The position numbers and the translations under genes are program-made. Below, piece by piece: positions 15,939-24,600 of a stretch of DNA of 31,170 nucleotides; within the stretch, counting starts at the first letter, position 1; every line of letters begins with the position of its first letter. The notes below the pieces were generated by a model, which was not told where the DNA came from, searched no databases, and saw nothing but the letters and a program-made list of their open reading frames with translations. The stretch covers positions 1 to 31,170 of the forward strand of contig JBGCEN010000356.1 in the NCBI GenBank assembly GCA_045106435.1, given 5' to 3'. The stretch comes from JBCCIM01 sp045106435 (GTDB taxonomy: Bacteria; Bacteroidota; Rhodothermia; Rhodothermales; JAHQVL01).

Positions 15939-16838
15939 ATGCCACTCGCTGTATTTCCCAAGTGCTTTCTTAAACAACTGTGTAAAACTGGCGAAATGAC
16001 GGTCGACCAGTGGCTTGATATCGCCGCAAATCTGGATGTCGATGGTTATGAGTTTTACTGGGGATTTACTCCCTGGCAGGAGCCGGCCAAACTCGAAGCC
16101 ATCAGAAAGCGGGTTGAGGCGCAAGGCCGGTCAATTCCCATGATGTGTTACTCTCCAGACTACACCAGTCCGGATTTGTCTGAAAGAAAGGCGGAGGTTG
16201 CAAAACAAAAAGAAGCCATCAAAGCGACTGCACTGCTAGGCGGCTCGTATTGCCGGGTGTTATCCGGTCAACGCCGGCCAGAGGTAGCTATCGAGACGGG
16301 CCTGAAATGGGTAGCAGAATGTATCCATGAACTCCTGCCTTTTGCAGAAGAACACAACGTAACGCTCATTCTGGAGAATCATTACAAAGACGACTTCTGG
16401 TCTTATCCAGAATTTGCACAAAAAATGGATGTATTCCTTGCTTTGCTAGAGGCTATTGGCAAACATCCAAATTTTGGCGTGAACTACGATCCATCCAATG
16501 CCATTGTGGCCGGCGAGAACCCGATCACCTTGCTCAAGCACGTGTTAGCACATGTTGTTACGATGCACGCAAGTGATCGCTTCCTGGAAGGCGGCACCCT
16601 TGAAGACCTGATGGACTCGGACAAATATCCACAAGAAGGATACGCCTCAATTCTGCAGCATGGCATTGTAGGCCAGGGCATGAATGATTATGACCAGATC
16701 TTTACCATGCTAAAAGAAGCCGGCTTTGCTGGTTGGATTTCAATCGAAGATGGGCAAGACCCCACTGTTGGCTTTGAACACCTTGATGCCTCTGCACAAT
16801 TTCTTCGGGGCATGATGGCGAAGTATCAGTTAAGCTAG
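15939..16838 (+). CDS. TIM-barrel sugar phosphate isomerase/epimerase (AP endonuclease 2 fold)
   Basis: A 299-aa protein of the xylose-isomerase-like TIM-barrel superfamily, which isomerises or epimerises keto sugars or sugar phosphates using a divalent metal. Probable ligands are Glu146 in LILENHYKDD, Asp184 in GVNYDPSNA, His210 in VTMHASD, and Glu270 in WISIEDG. The HGIVGQGMND loop (241-250) is also typical. There is no signal peptide. It is the third gene of the HPS-like and dehydrogenase cluster and probably works on the same substrate; such isomerases also occur in 3-keto-glycoside pathways, which would connect it with the genes at the far end of the window. The exact substrate is unknown. 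The gene is flanked by two copies of an AT-rich repeat. Confidence 0.87.
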   Translation: MPLAVFPKCFLKQLCKTGEMTVDQWLDIAANLDVDGYEFYWGFTPWQEPAKLEAIRKRVEAQGRSIPMMCYSPDYTSPDLSERKAEVAKQKEAIKATALLGGSYCRVLSGQRRPEVAIETGLKWVAECIHELLPFAEEHNVTLILENHYKDDFWSYPEFAQKMDVFLALLEAIGKHPNFGVNYDPSNAIVAGENPITLLKHVLAHVVTMHASDRFLEGGTLEDLMDSDKYPQEGYASILQHGIVGQGMNDYDQIFTMLKEAGFAGWISIEDGQDPTVGFEHLDASAQFLRGMMAKYQLS

Positions 16839-16847
16839 ACATTTGAA

Positions 16848-16878
16848 ATTGAGCATGTAAAATTCAGAATTTCCAATT
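16848..16878 (+). repeat. AT-rich palindromic repeat, copy 2
   Basis: GAAATTGAGCATGTAAAATT then CAGAATTTCCAATTA, starting ten bases after the isomerase stop. It matches the copy at 15800-15836 over most of its length in the same orientation. Confidence 0.8.
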
Positions 16879-16887
16879 AATAGATCG

Positions 16888-17024
16888 TCATTTTGAACCT
16901 GTTGAAATGCCTGCCCTCAACTTGATTTGTGATCTCTCGAAATAACATGAATCCGTTTCAGCGAAGAACCTGGAGCCTTTGCAGTGATTCGATAGATTCT
17001 TCGGCCACGCACAGTATGACGTGA
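16888..17024 (-). repeat. GTCATT-family dispersed repeat, second copy
   Basis: The ends are CGTCATTTTG (about 16889) and AGTATGACG (about 17013-17021), inverted to each other. The segment GAAATGCCTGCCCTCAACTT is nearly the reverse complement of 11430-11465. GATAGATTCTTCGGCC is another phrase typical of this family. Confidence 0.75.
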
Positions 17025-17390
17025 TTTTACTCGTCCAGTATAGGCTAGTCAAAAAAACTTGCTCATATCTCAATGGCCCCTGGTGATAAAAACCACCAGT
17101 AGTGGAACGGAGCATCGCGTAACGTTACCGCCTCAATGTCGGTAAATTCTGCGGTTTAGCGCATGACATCATATCCAGCCTACCTTTTCTCAAAAAAAAC
17201 GCCGGCTCTATCCAACCGAAATATTTACTCCAATGGCACTTAAGAATGTGCAATGTCATATTCTCATAGAAAAATTCGCCTATACCATCAGCGACCACTA
17301 AATAATTTAAACAACAACTAATAATCATATACTCATTGAACAAATCAGCGGCAGCAACAAATAATTCACGCCGGCAAATCACAAAGAAAA
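17025..17390. other. Gene-free region before the BTAD regulator
   Basis: Nothing coding is convincing here. A minor CTGGTG...CACCAG inverted repeat lies near 17080-17100. The 150 bases before the regulator are AT-rich and presumably hold its promoter; no element can be named. Confidence 0.4.
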
Positions 17391-18539
17391 ATGTCTCCCA
17401 AAACAGTTGTAGCCCTTACAGATCAGCCAGAGAAATGGTCTAAAATACAGCGCAATGAAAAGCAACTATTTAACATAATTATCACCAGAGACACCCATTC
17501 ACTTGAAACAAATATTTGCAACAATAAAACTGACTTAGTTATTATTGCCCAGCAAGACACAGAGAACGCCAAGCTATATTCGCAAGCATTCTCTAATACC
17601 GTTGACGCCCCTTTCACACTCCTCATTCCACCCGACCGGATTGATGATTTTGTTGAATACGGGTTTTCTCAATGTGCCTCCACGCTTCTTTCCACCCCAA
17701 CGAGGCCGGCGCAACGACAAGCGGATTTATTAGCGGGGTCTGCCCCTATCTCCAATGTTGCACTTTCTACTGCTACAGGTACATCCTTATGTTTAAACGG
17801 TTACTTGCTAGGGCCATTCCATATCCTTATCAATGGCCTTCTACTTAACGATTTTGCCGGCAGAAAAACGAAGTCTCTATTGGCCTACTTACTGTATAAC
17901 AATCACAGGCCGAATTTTAGAGAAACGTTGATGGAAAAGTTTTGGCCGGATGTAGGTGCAGAGTCTGCCAGAAACAGTCTGAACGTAGCGATACATAGCA
18001 TTCGCCGGCTTTTTCGCGAACTGATTCCCACACGGGATTTGCTTGTATACAAGCACGATAAATACTTTATTAACCCTGAAATCGACATAAAACTTGATCA
18101 TGAGGAGTTTGTATACAAGCTAAAAAAAGGCAAAAGAATCGAAGCCTCGGAAGGGATTCAGCATGCCATCAGCGACTACGAAGAAGCAGTGCGCCTGTAC
18201 AGAGGCGACTTCCTTGAAGACAGTCCCTATGAAGCCTGGTCTTACACCGAAAGAGAACACATAAAAGAAGGCTACTGCTATGTACTAGATCGGCTCAGCG
18301 AATACTATTGCACCTCGGGCAAATACAAAATTGCCCAGCATTATTGCCGGCGAATTTTGGAAAAGGATACGTGTAGAGAAGACATTCACCGAAGAATGAT
18401 GAAGTGCCTCCACCTAACCGGGCATAGAGACCTTGCTGTTAAACAATTCCAGAAGTGCGAGGCTGCGCTCATCCGGGAATTGGATATGCTACCTGGCAAT
18501 GAAACGGTTCAGTTGTTGGAGGAAATTAAAAAGGGATAA
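17391..18539 (+). CDS. BTAD/SARP-type transcriptional activator with an N-terminal receiver-like region
   Basis: A 382-aa cytosolic regulator. Residues about 1-110 resemble a degenerate receiver fold (alternating hydrophobic strands KTVVALT, DLVIIAQ, FTLLIPP) without the phospho-acceptor aspartate pattern; a polar linker follows. Residues about 135-230 form an OmpR-like winged helix (GPFHILINGLLL, KTKSLLAYLLYN, SRNSLNVAIHSIRRLFRE equivalent). Residues about 237-380 form the TPR-like bacterial transcriptional activation domain (YEEAVRLYRGDFLED, YCYVLDRLSEYYCTSGKY, RRMMKCLHLTGHRDLAVKQF). Such proteins bind direct repeats next to -35 regions and activate neighbouring genes. It is closed by a very strong terminator and followed by two paralogous genes, the most obvious targets. 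The ATG at 17391 has no clear Shine-Dalgarno site. Confidence 0.9.
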   Translation: MSPKTVVALTDQPEKWSKIQRNEKQLFNIIITRDTHSLETNICNNKTDLVIIAQQDTENAKLYSQAFSNTVDAPFTLLIPPDRIDDFVEYGFSQCASTLLSTPTRPAQRQADLLAGSAPISNVALSTATGTSLCLNGYLLGPFHILINGLLLNDFAGRKTKSLLAYLLYNNHRPNFRETLMEKFWPDVGAESARNSLNVAIHSIRRLFRELIPTRDLLVYKHDKYFINPEIDIKLDHEEFVYKLKKGKRIEASEGIQHAISDYEEAVRLYRGDFLEDSPYEAWSYTEREHIKEGYCYVLDRLSEYYCTSGKYKIAQHYCRRILEKDTCREDIHRRMMKCLHLTGHRDLAVKQFQKCEAALIRELDMLPGNETVQLLEEIKKG

Positions 18540-18540
18540 T

Positions 18541-18608
18541 AAATTTACCGCATAACAAAAGCCCTGCACTTTTCAAAGCGCAGGGCTTTTGTTATGCGGT
18601 AAATTTAA
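18541..18608 (+). terminator. Exceptionally long terminator hairpin after the BTAD gene
   Basis: A perfect arm of about 27 bp (AAATTTACCGCATAACAAAAG continuing to GCCCTGC) pairs with its complement around a loop CACTTTTCAAAG-like, starting two bases after the stop. The inner half (AAAAGCCCTGC...GCAGGGCTTTT) is a standard intrinsic terminator, with an outer AT-rich extension. Confidence 0.92.
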
Positions 18609-18879
18609 AGTTAAAAGTCAAAAATAAAAAGCTAAAACAGTTCATTTTCATGAACTATTTAATCCCTTACCTGAATTCCATAAGTGATTGTTCTAATATT
18701 TAATTGAATTATTAATTGATTTTATTTGATTTTTAATTTCTAATTAAGTGATTTTTTACCCCGCCTTAATTCCAGGCCTGTATATATACAAAGGTCACAG
18801 AGGGAGCCATGCATTAATACTGAACACGCTCCGAAGACCTTAATCAAATAATATAATTTATAACAAAGAGGGAAATTAA
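18609..18879 (+). promoter_or_regulatory. AT-rich leader and probable promoter of the 153-aa gene
   Basis: 271 bp of very AT-rich DNA, unlike the rest of the window. It contains a small hairpin AGTTCAT-TTTC-ATGAACT (18639-18656), GATTTT direct repeats at 18718, 18728 and 18750 (spacings of 10 and 22 bases, about one and two helical turns), and a perfect palindrome TGTATATATACA (18779-18790). Direct repeats are the usual target type of SARP activators, so binding by the upstream regulator is plausible. A ribosome site, AAAGAGGGA, lies just before ATG 18880. Confidence 0.55.
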
Positions 18880-19341
18880 ATGCTTACTGAAAATCTAATC
18901 AAAGAAGAGATTCTTCCTTATTTCGGATTCCGTGGTCACGTTCATTTATTTGAAGGCCCATCTACAGATGATTATCCTGCAGCAGCTCCAGTGGATATCA
19001 TCCAGACAGATCAGTCATTTCATGTTCGTTTCCACTGGAGAACTACCGGTAATCTTAACTACATCATGTGTGGCAAGTGGAAATGTCAGATTTATCTTGA
19101 GAAAATGGGTGGCGATGAGTTTACGCTGAACCCTGCCCACGCGATTGGTACAGAGGAATTTGTCGCACAGCCAAAAAACTACAATTGCAAAATTGATGTG
19201 CCGGCTCTACAGGTGAAGCCTGGTGTGTACCGTCTCGTTGCAACGCTCACATTGATTGGTGACACCGGCGTTCCTGCTCCTGTAGCAGCATTCGCTGATC
19301 TTGGACTGATTCAGTTCTACTCAGATGGCCCAGCCAGCTAA
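18880..19341 (+). CDS. Unknown soluble beta-rich protein, paralogue of the next gene's C-terminal domain
   Basis: I do not recognise the family. The 153-aa product has no signal peptide or membrane segment. A short N-terminal helix (LTENLIKEEIL) precedes a beta-rich domain (about 36-148) with IIQTDQSFHVRFHW, an aromatic and cysteine-containing stretch YIMCGKWKCQIYLEK, and the end KPGVYRLVATLTLIGDTG then VPAPVAAF. These blocks line up with residues 182-290 of the next protein (AEIVQQNQPF, LHCRTKLFAKR, LSAGLYHLQAIASF, GIPIPIAAIHEGELL). A good ribosome site, an AT-rich leader and frequent CGT arginine codons suggest strong expression. It follows a BTAD regulator, a probable controller. A structural or sensory module is as much as can be guessed. 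Confidence 0.85.
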   Translation: MLTENLIKEEILPYFGFRGHVHLFEGPSTDDYPAAAPVDIIQTDQSFHVRFHWRTTGNLNYIMCGKWKCQIYLEKMGGDEFTLNPAHAIGTEEFVAQPKNYNCKIDVPALQVKPGVYRLVATLTLIGDTGVPAPVAAFADLGLIQFYSDGPAS

Positions 19342-19404
19342 GTACAACACCATCAGACCCTGAATACGATGTAAAGAGTACTATGCAAAGAGTACCGCGC
19401 AAAC

Positions 19405-19441
19405 GCAGGAAGGTCTGGCAAAAGTACGCCGGCCTTCCTGC
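19405..19441 (+). promoter_or_regulatory. Hairpin between the two paralogous genes
   Basis: GCAGGAAGG pairs perfectly with CCTTCCTGC, with further imperfect GGC/GCC pairing inside. No U-tract follows. It could lower read-through or stabilise the upstream transcript. Just before it are two copies of GCAAAGAGTAC-like sequence. Confidence 0.55.
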
Positions 19442-19485
19442 AATGCGTTCAATCGATATTACGCCACCAAAAACCTGCTAATCCG

Positions 19486-20364
19486 ATGAGCCCATCCAGA
19501 AGAAAAAGCAAAGGGACTAAATCCCGAAGAACAAAAGATCAAATCCTGCAAGAACTGGAGGTCACCCAGCGCTTACTGATCGAGAAAGAAGAAGAGCTGG
19601 TGGTATGTCAGGAAGAACTGGCCCATCTGATTCAGGATGATGGGCAATCTGTTTCGGATGAAATGCCTGCTTTTGAAAACTCCGAGATAACATCAGACAC
19701 AATAGAAGCACTAAAAGGTGAAGTGCAGCGACTGGAAAATCAGCTCAACAATAAAAATAATGCGCTTGCCAATGAACAACGCGAGCGCAAGGAGTTGGAC
19801 AAGAAACTGCTATCCAAAGAAGAAGAAATCGCCAGACTATACGCCGCCCTGGATTCCCAACCAGAGACATCACGAACTCCGCGCGCTGATGATCAAGCAG
19901 AATCCCCGGACGCAGACAATGCCGCTGACCAGGTGCAAGAAACCACTGCGCCGGCAGCAGCAAGCACAATCCATCCCACAACTCCTCACTTAACGATTAC
20001 AGAGAAAACCACCGTGCCTATCAAAATCGCCCCCTTCGCAGAAATCGTACAGCAAAACCAACCCTTCACAGCAGAAATTGCCATTGATATGGCACATATC
20101 GCTGAATCAAATTCGGCTGGGCTACATTGCAGAACCAAGCTGTTTGCCAAGCGCCTTTCTGATGGCTGGTCGGGTTTGCTAGGTGAACACGACACAGTAT
20201 TCTCAGGGAAAGAGTTGATCAACGCTCAGGTTAGCGAGATTGAGTTGTCTGCCGGCCTTTATCATTTACAGGCCATCGCCTCTTTTACAACGCTGGAGGG
20301 CATCCCTATCCCCATCGCAGCCATTCATGAAGGCGAGTTGCTGGAAGTTGCTACTGCTAAATAG
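19486..20364 (+). CDS. Coiled-coil protein with the same unknown C-terminal beta domain
   Basis: A 292-aa soluble protein in three parts. Residues 1-18 are strongly basic (SRRKSKGTKSRRTK). Residues about 18-122 are a long heptad-rich coiled coil (LQELEVTQRLLIEKEEELVV, ALKGEVQRLENQLNNK, KKLLSKEEEIARLYAAL). Residues about 125-175 are a Pro/Thr/Ala-rich linker. Residues about 180-292 are the domain shared with the preceding 153-aa protein, judged by order and spacing of conserved blocks including GLYHLQA and GIPIPIAA. The gene is 144 bp downstream of its paralogue with a hairpin between. The basic tail could bind nucleic acid or membrane. Domain sharing suggests the two proteins assemble together. 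I know no named family for it. Confidence 0.85.
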   Translation: MSPSRRKSKGTKSRRTKDQILQELEVTQRLLIEKEEELVVCQEELAHLIQDDGQSVSDEMPAFENSEITSDTIEALKGEVQRLENQLNNKNNALANEQRERKELDKKLLSKEEEIARLYAALDSQPETSRTPRADDQAESPDADNAADQVQETTAPAAASTIHPTTPHLTITEKTTVPIKIAPFAEIVQQNQPFTAEIAIDMAHIAESNSAGLHCRTKLFAKRLSDGWSGLLGEHDTVFSGKELINAQVSEIELSAGLYHLQAIASFTTLEGIPIPIAAIHEGELLEVATAK

Positions 20365-20414
20365 CTCGAAATAGTACTTTGAACTGATCTTCTTTTTGAG
20401 TGGAGATTGTATCT

Positions 20415-21383
20415 CTATCGATAGACAACAGCCTCATGATGCATTTGCCCTTCCAGACCAACGAATTGCACAAATAGTTTTTGAGAAGTGAGCGAAGCTG
20501 CTATAAATCCAGGGACACTCTCAGCTGCTACAGTTGCTTCATTACGATGAACACGTCTCACTTTTGAACCTGAGCCTGAGATGAAGTAATTGATACGCCC
20601 CGAAGGCACGATATGCTGCAGACTGTGCGCGTGTCCACTGAAATAAGCCTGCACTTCATGGCGTTCCAGTATTGACCGGAGGTTACCTATCATCGTTTCA
20701 TTATCCTGATGTTTTTCTCCAACAGAGAATAGAGGATGGTGGCCAATAACAATTTTCCATGCCGCTTGATTTTGAGCGAGTGTATCATCAAGCCATTTTA
20801 ATTGGTGAGCTGGTTCGGTCTTCGCCTGGCTTATTTCATCCTGGTTCAAAATGTTATCATTTAGCGGTGTGGTATCCAGAAAGATGAACAGTGCTTTTGT
20901 TGAATCAGCGAGTGTAAACTCCTCTTTATAATACTTCGTAGGCAGGTACCACCTGGGGTTTTGTTTACCGTAGTCTATTTGGGCCTCCACATTCCCTTTA
21001 TAGTCATGATTACCAAGCGAAATATACCAGCGAACGGAAAGCGCATTTTGGGTATAGACATTTTCGAAGGATAGGTCCCAGTGCTCATCGTTTAGACTCT
21101 TTACCCCATCATTATAAAAATTATCTCCCGTTGACAGAACAAAGCGACTGCTATCAATCGCCGCTTGAATAGCCATTTGATCAGCAACTTTCTGCTGAAA
21201 GCCTCTGCCTTTGCGCCCCCAGTCTCCGATGATCATGAAGTTCATCTCCTCTTTCGCAAAGGCATTTCTGGGTACACCCTCCGGTATTTCGATGGGGTTA
21301 AAAAGCAGATTGCATCCAGAGAAGTGTAATATTCCCATGGAAACAAAGACAAGCGTTATAATAAAAGAATTGTACCTATACAT
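20415..21383 (-). CDS. Metallophosphoesterase lipoprotein, purple acid phosphatase (ACP5) type
   Basis: A 322-aa envelope phosphatase. The signal peptide ends in the lipobox HFSGC (Cys24). All five metallophosphoesterase blocks are intact: GDWG (Asp54), GDNFY (Asp87, with Tyr90 in the position of the metal-charge-transfer tyrosine of purple acid phosphatases), GNHD (Asn125, His126), GHHPLFS (His216) and GHAHSLQ (His251, His253). Spacing and length match tartrate-resistant acid phosphatase-like bacterial enzymes, which hydrolyse phosphomonoesters. It is downstream of a much larger, degenerate metallophosphoesterase on the same strand, about 250 bp apart. It is convergent with the coiled-coil gene. 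Confidence 0.92.
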   Translation of the reverse strand: MYRYNSFIITLVFVSMGILHFSGCNLLFNPIEIPEGVPRNAFAKEEMNFMIIGDWGRKGRGFQQKVADQMAIQAAIDSSRFVLSTGDNFYNDGVKSLNDEHWDLSFENVYTQNALSVRWYISLGNHDYKGNVEAQIDYGKQNPRWYLPTKYYKEEFTLADSTKALFIFLDTTPLNDNILNQDEISQAKTEPAHQLKWLDDTLAQNQAAWKIVIGHHPLFSVGEKHQDNETMIGNLRSILERHEVQAYFSGHAHSLQHIVPSGRINYFISGSGSKVRRVHRNEATVAAESVPGFIAASLTSQKLFVQFVGLEGQMHHEAVVYR

Positions 21384-21634
21384 GTAGAAGATCCATTATT
21401 GAATATGCCTTAAACGAAGCATAAGATGTACCAATCAGCAGCTTTTTTGAATTATTTTTCGCAAGATTTAATAAGCGCTGTGATACGTTGACAAATCTCT
21501 CTTACATAGTACGTAATAAGTCGACCTCGACTATTTCACTTGAGATACGCTGTAAGCATGAACTATATCAACTTCAATGCAGCCTTATCGATCAAGAAAG
21601 GCAGAGGGCTTTTCCTGGTAGGCCATGTCCGGGG

Positions 21635-24600
21635 CTAATATAAAAACCCGAGCGTAAACGTAAACGTCCTGTTATTTTCGGAGAAACCAAGCGTATTATT
21701 GAGTAGGACTTGATCGAAGATATTCAGCCAGATGCCACCGCCATAGCCTTGATGCCAGGTCCTGGACTTTTCGTTATCCGTCCATACACGGCCATTATCA
21801 AGAAACCCCATCACCCCCAAAGTGCCATACCCGAAATAGCCGGCAAAATCTATAAGCTCAGTGCGTATTTCTACATTTTGATAAAAACTCGAACGCCCTG
21901 CAAACCGCGTGCTCCTGTACCCTCTCAGGTTGAACTTTCCTCCCAGCGTATTCGATGCATAAAAAGGAAACGCACCGACATTATGAGCCCCCCCTACGCG
22001 AACGGCCATAGTTAACTGGGGTGAAAGAGAAGGAGACATGTAAAGGGTAAACGCTGACGAAAGCGTTGCATACACATCCTTCGTTTCTATGATGCCGGCA
22101 TTAAAATCAACGGTGCTATTGAACCGAAACCCTTGCGATGGATTTTGTGCATTGTCCAGCGTTTGTACGTCAATGGAAGCCTCAACACTACCAAAATACA
22201 ATTGGTCAAAAGAACTGGACGAAATTCCGGGCTGAGGTACACCTATTGATCTATTATCACTGCTTCGCACATCTGTGATTTCGAGTGCAGGCCCAACGGA
22301 AAAAGCAATGCCCTGATCCATATAACGATGAAAAATCGGTCGCACTGAAAAATTTGAGAAACGAGCTTCGTAAAACCGCGAAGTTTCTTCATCGTCCGAC
22401 GTGTCGTTGCCCAGTCCATAGAAGTTGCGAATATTATTCGGGTTCAGGAATTCTACGGCGAGATTCAGACTCCAATCGTCGATCACATCAACAAAATTAC
22501 CACGATAAAGCAGATTAAAAGCCTTCGTTCTTAGCGCGTAGTTCCCCATAATTTCGTGAGTTGATGCGTGCGGAGATTTACGAAATCCATGCCGGCTTAA
22601 CCGCACCCCTCCCCCAAGAAAAAACCCATCATCCTGATTGCTACCAAAATAAGTAACTGGTCGCGTTAGATCAGGTTTGTATCCTTCAAATTCGTATGTA
22701 TTTACATCAATATCAGCACTAAACTTCACCTTCGTCTCTGGGCCGGCTTCTAATACTGTACCGCTCTCCAAATCGTAGAAGTGCGACTTCTTCGGTCCTT
22801 TTTGCACTACAGATGCATCTTTAAAATCATCCTCACCTGCGCCGCCAACTGCAATGATACGAGGCCCCTTGTTCACGCTGCCCGTAACTACAAACTGGTC
22901 GTTACCATCTTGACCATATAATCTGATTTCTTTGGTTTCACGGCTCAAAACTATCCGCCGATAGAGCTCTTTCTGAAGCTCGCCATCACGCGTTAGCTTA
23001 AATACAGAGATTTCCGTTTTGTCGTCATCGAGCCTTTTGACTTCAAACAACTCATGTTTATTACTGCCAACCACATCGACGACCGTTGCCAGTACATCGT
23101 AATATCTGCCAGCCACATCCGGAAGCTGATCCCTGCGGGCTTTGAGGGTACGGATCATCTCTTCGCCGGCTTTTTCAAATACAGGAGCCGGCCAGGTACG
23201 TATAGCCGAATCAATGACCTCATCAGTCAATGCAATGCTCATACTATCAGCTATACCAACCCAATCTTCACGCGTCAGTGATGAGGTAAATCGACGATCA
23301 AGCGGCAATCCCTTTCGATTTAACCCGCGCAAATACCCATAATTATTCCCAAACGATTGCCACGCCGGCTCCGCCAGGATCCGATACAAACTTGGAAACA
23401 GGCCGTCAACTTTTGAAAAAGCTTTGTCTCTGTCTACGGGAATTGGCAGATAAATCTTGCCTTGTTTCCTGTCTTTTCCCTCAAGCTCTGGATTTAATTC
23501 ATACGGCTCAAAAGCGCCCCACCTAAAATTATCGAGTGTCCGATCATGATCCGCTATCAACATATCGAAAAGTCGTGCCCGGGCAAATGCGTACCCGTGT
23601 ACACGATGATCATTGTCATCGTTAATCTCCTGCATAAGCTTTTGAGATCCAATAACGTTGGTCGCACGGCCAAAACTGGCAATATGAGACACGTCTTCAT
23701 CAGCTCGCTCCTCAAACAAGACAATCTGATTTGAAAGGGCCTCGTGTGCCAAATTCAGCCGCGAATCATCGGGCACAAAAACCATTTTGGGATTGGTATG
23801 AAAGATTCCAGCACCTTCAGCCAGAAATGGAATCACAAATGCCCCAAAGGGGTGCTGCATCGCCACCTGATCCTGAATGATACCGCTTGCAAACGTCCGG
23901 CGCATCGCCGAAGAAAGAGAACGTACGGGCAACTTATCGATAGATCGCAGCATAAAAAATTTATTATCCTTCGCTGCTAGCCGCATTGTAACTGACTGTG
24001 ACTGCCCTCCCAATTTGATGGGTACAAGCCCCCCTGCTTCCGTGGCCAAATCTAAAACGGGTACCTTTACCGGTGTTGCCCATAAATCCCGATATTGCTG
24101 TCCAAAGAAAACGCGTCCAAATTTCCCCATTTTTGCATATGCAGGATTAATATTTTGGACAACCGTACTGTCACGGTAGTCGTTTTTTAGGCCCACATCT
24201 GCGATCGGTTTTTCAACGGACAATGCATTGGGTTCAACAAGACGTGTTCGGAAAGCAAGTTCGCCTTCGGGATTGGACGGACTGGTTGTCCAGGCCTCTA
24301 GCCACACACTCCCCTCTTTATAATATTCCAACACCATGAAGCCTTGCGCCTTGGTAGTAAACGCAGCACCCCGTCCTTTGGAAGCATGGCGGCCCTGGCT
24401 TGCAGAACCACTTACAATATGATGTTTAACCCGCCTGCGATCCTCCTTCCTGAAATATTGCAGATTATAGTCGTGTGCTGCTGCATAGATCAGATTGTGT
24501 TGATTTCTGATTAGCTGAAGCATCTCCTGCCTGAATAGGTGATAGCGAGAAGACGCCATATCCTGTGGCAAGCCTACCAACTGTCGATAAAGCGGAAGCA

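Noticed and set aside
17125..17382. 85-codon minus-strand frame before the BTAD gene
   Set aside because: No ribosome site, no recognisable domain, and it occupies the expected promoter region.
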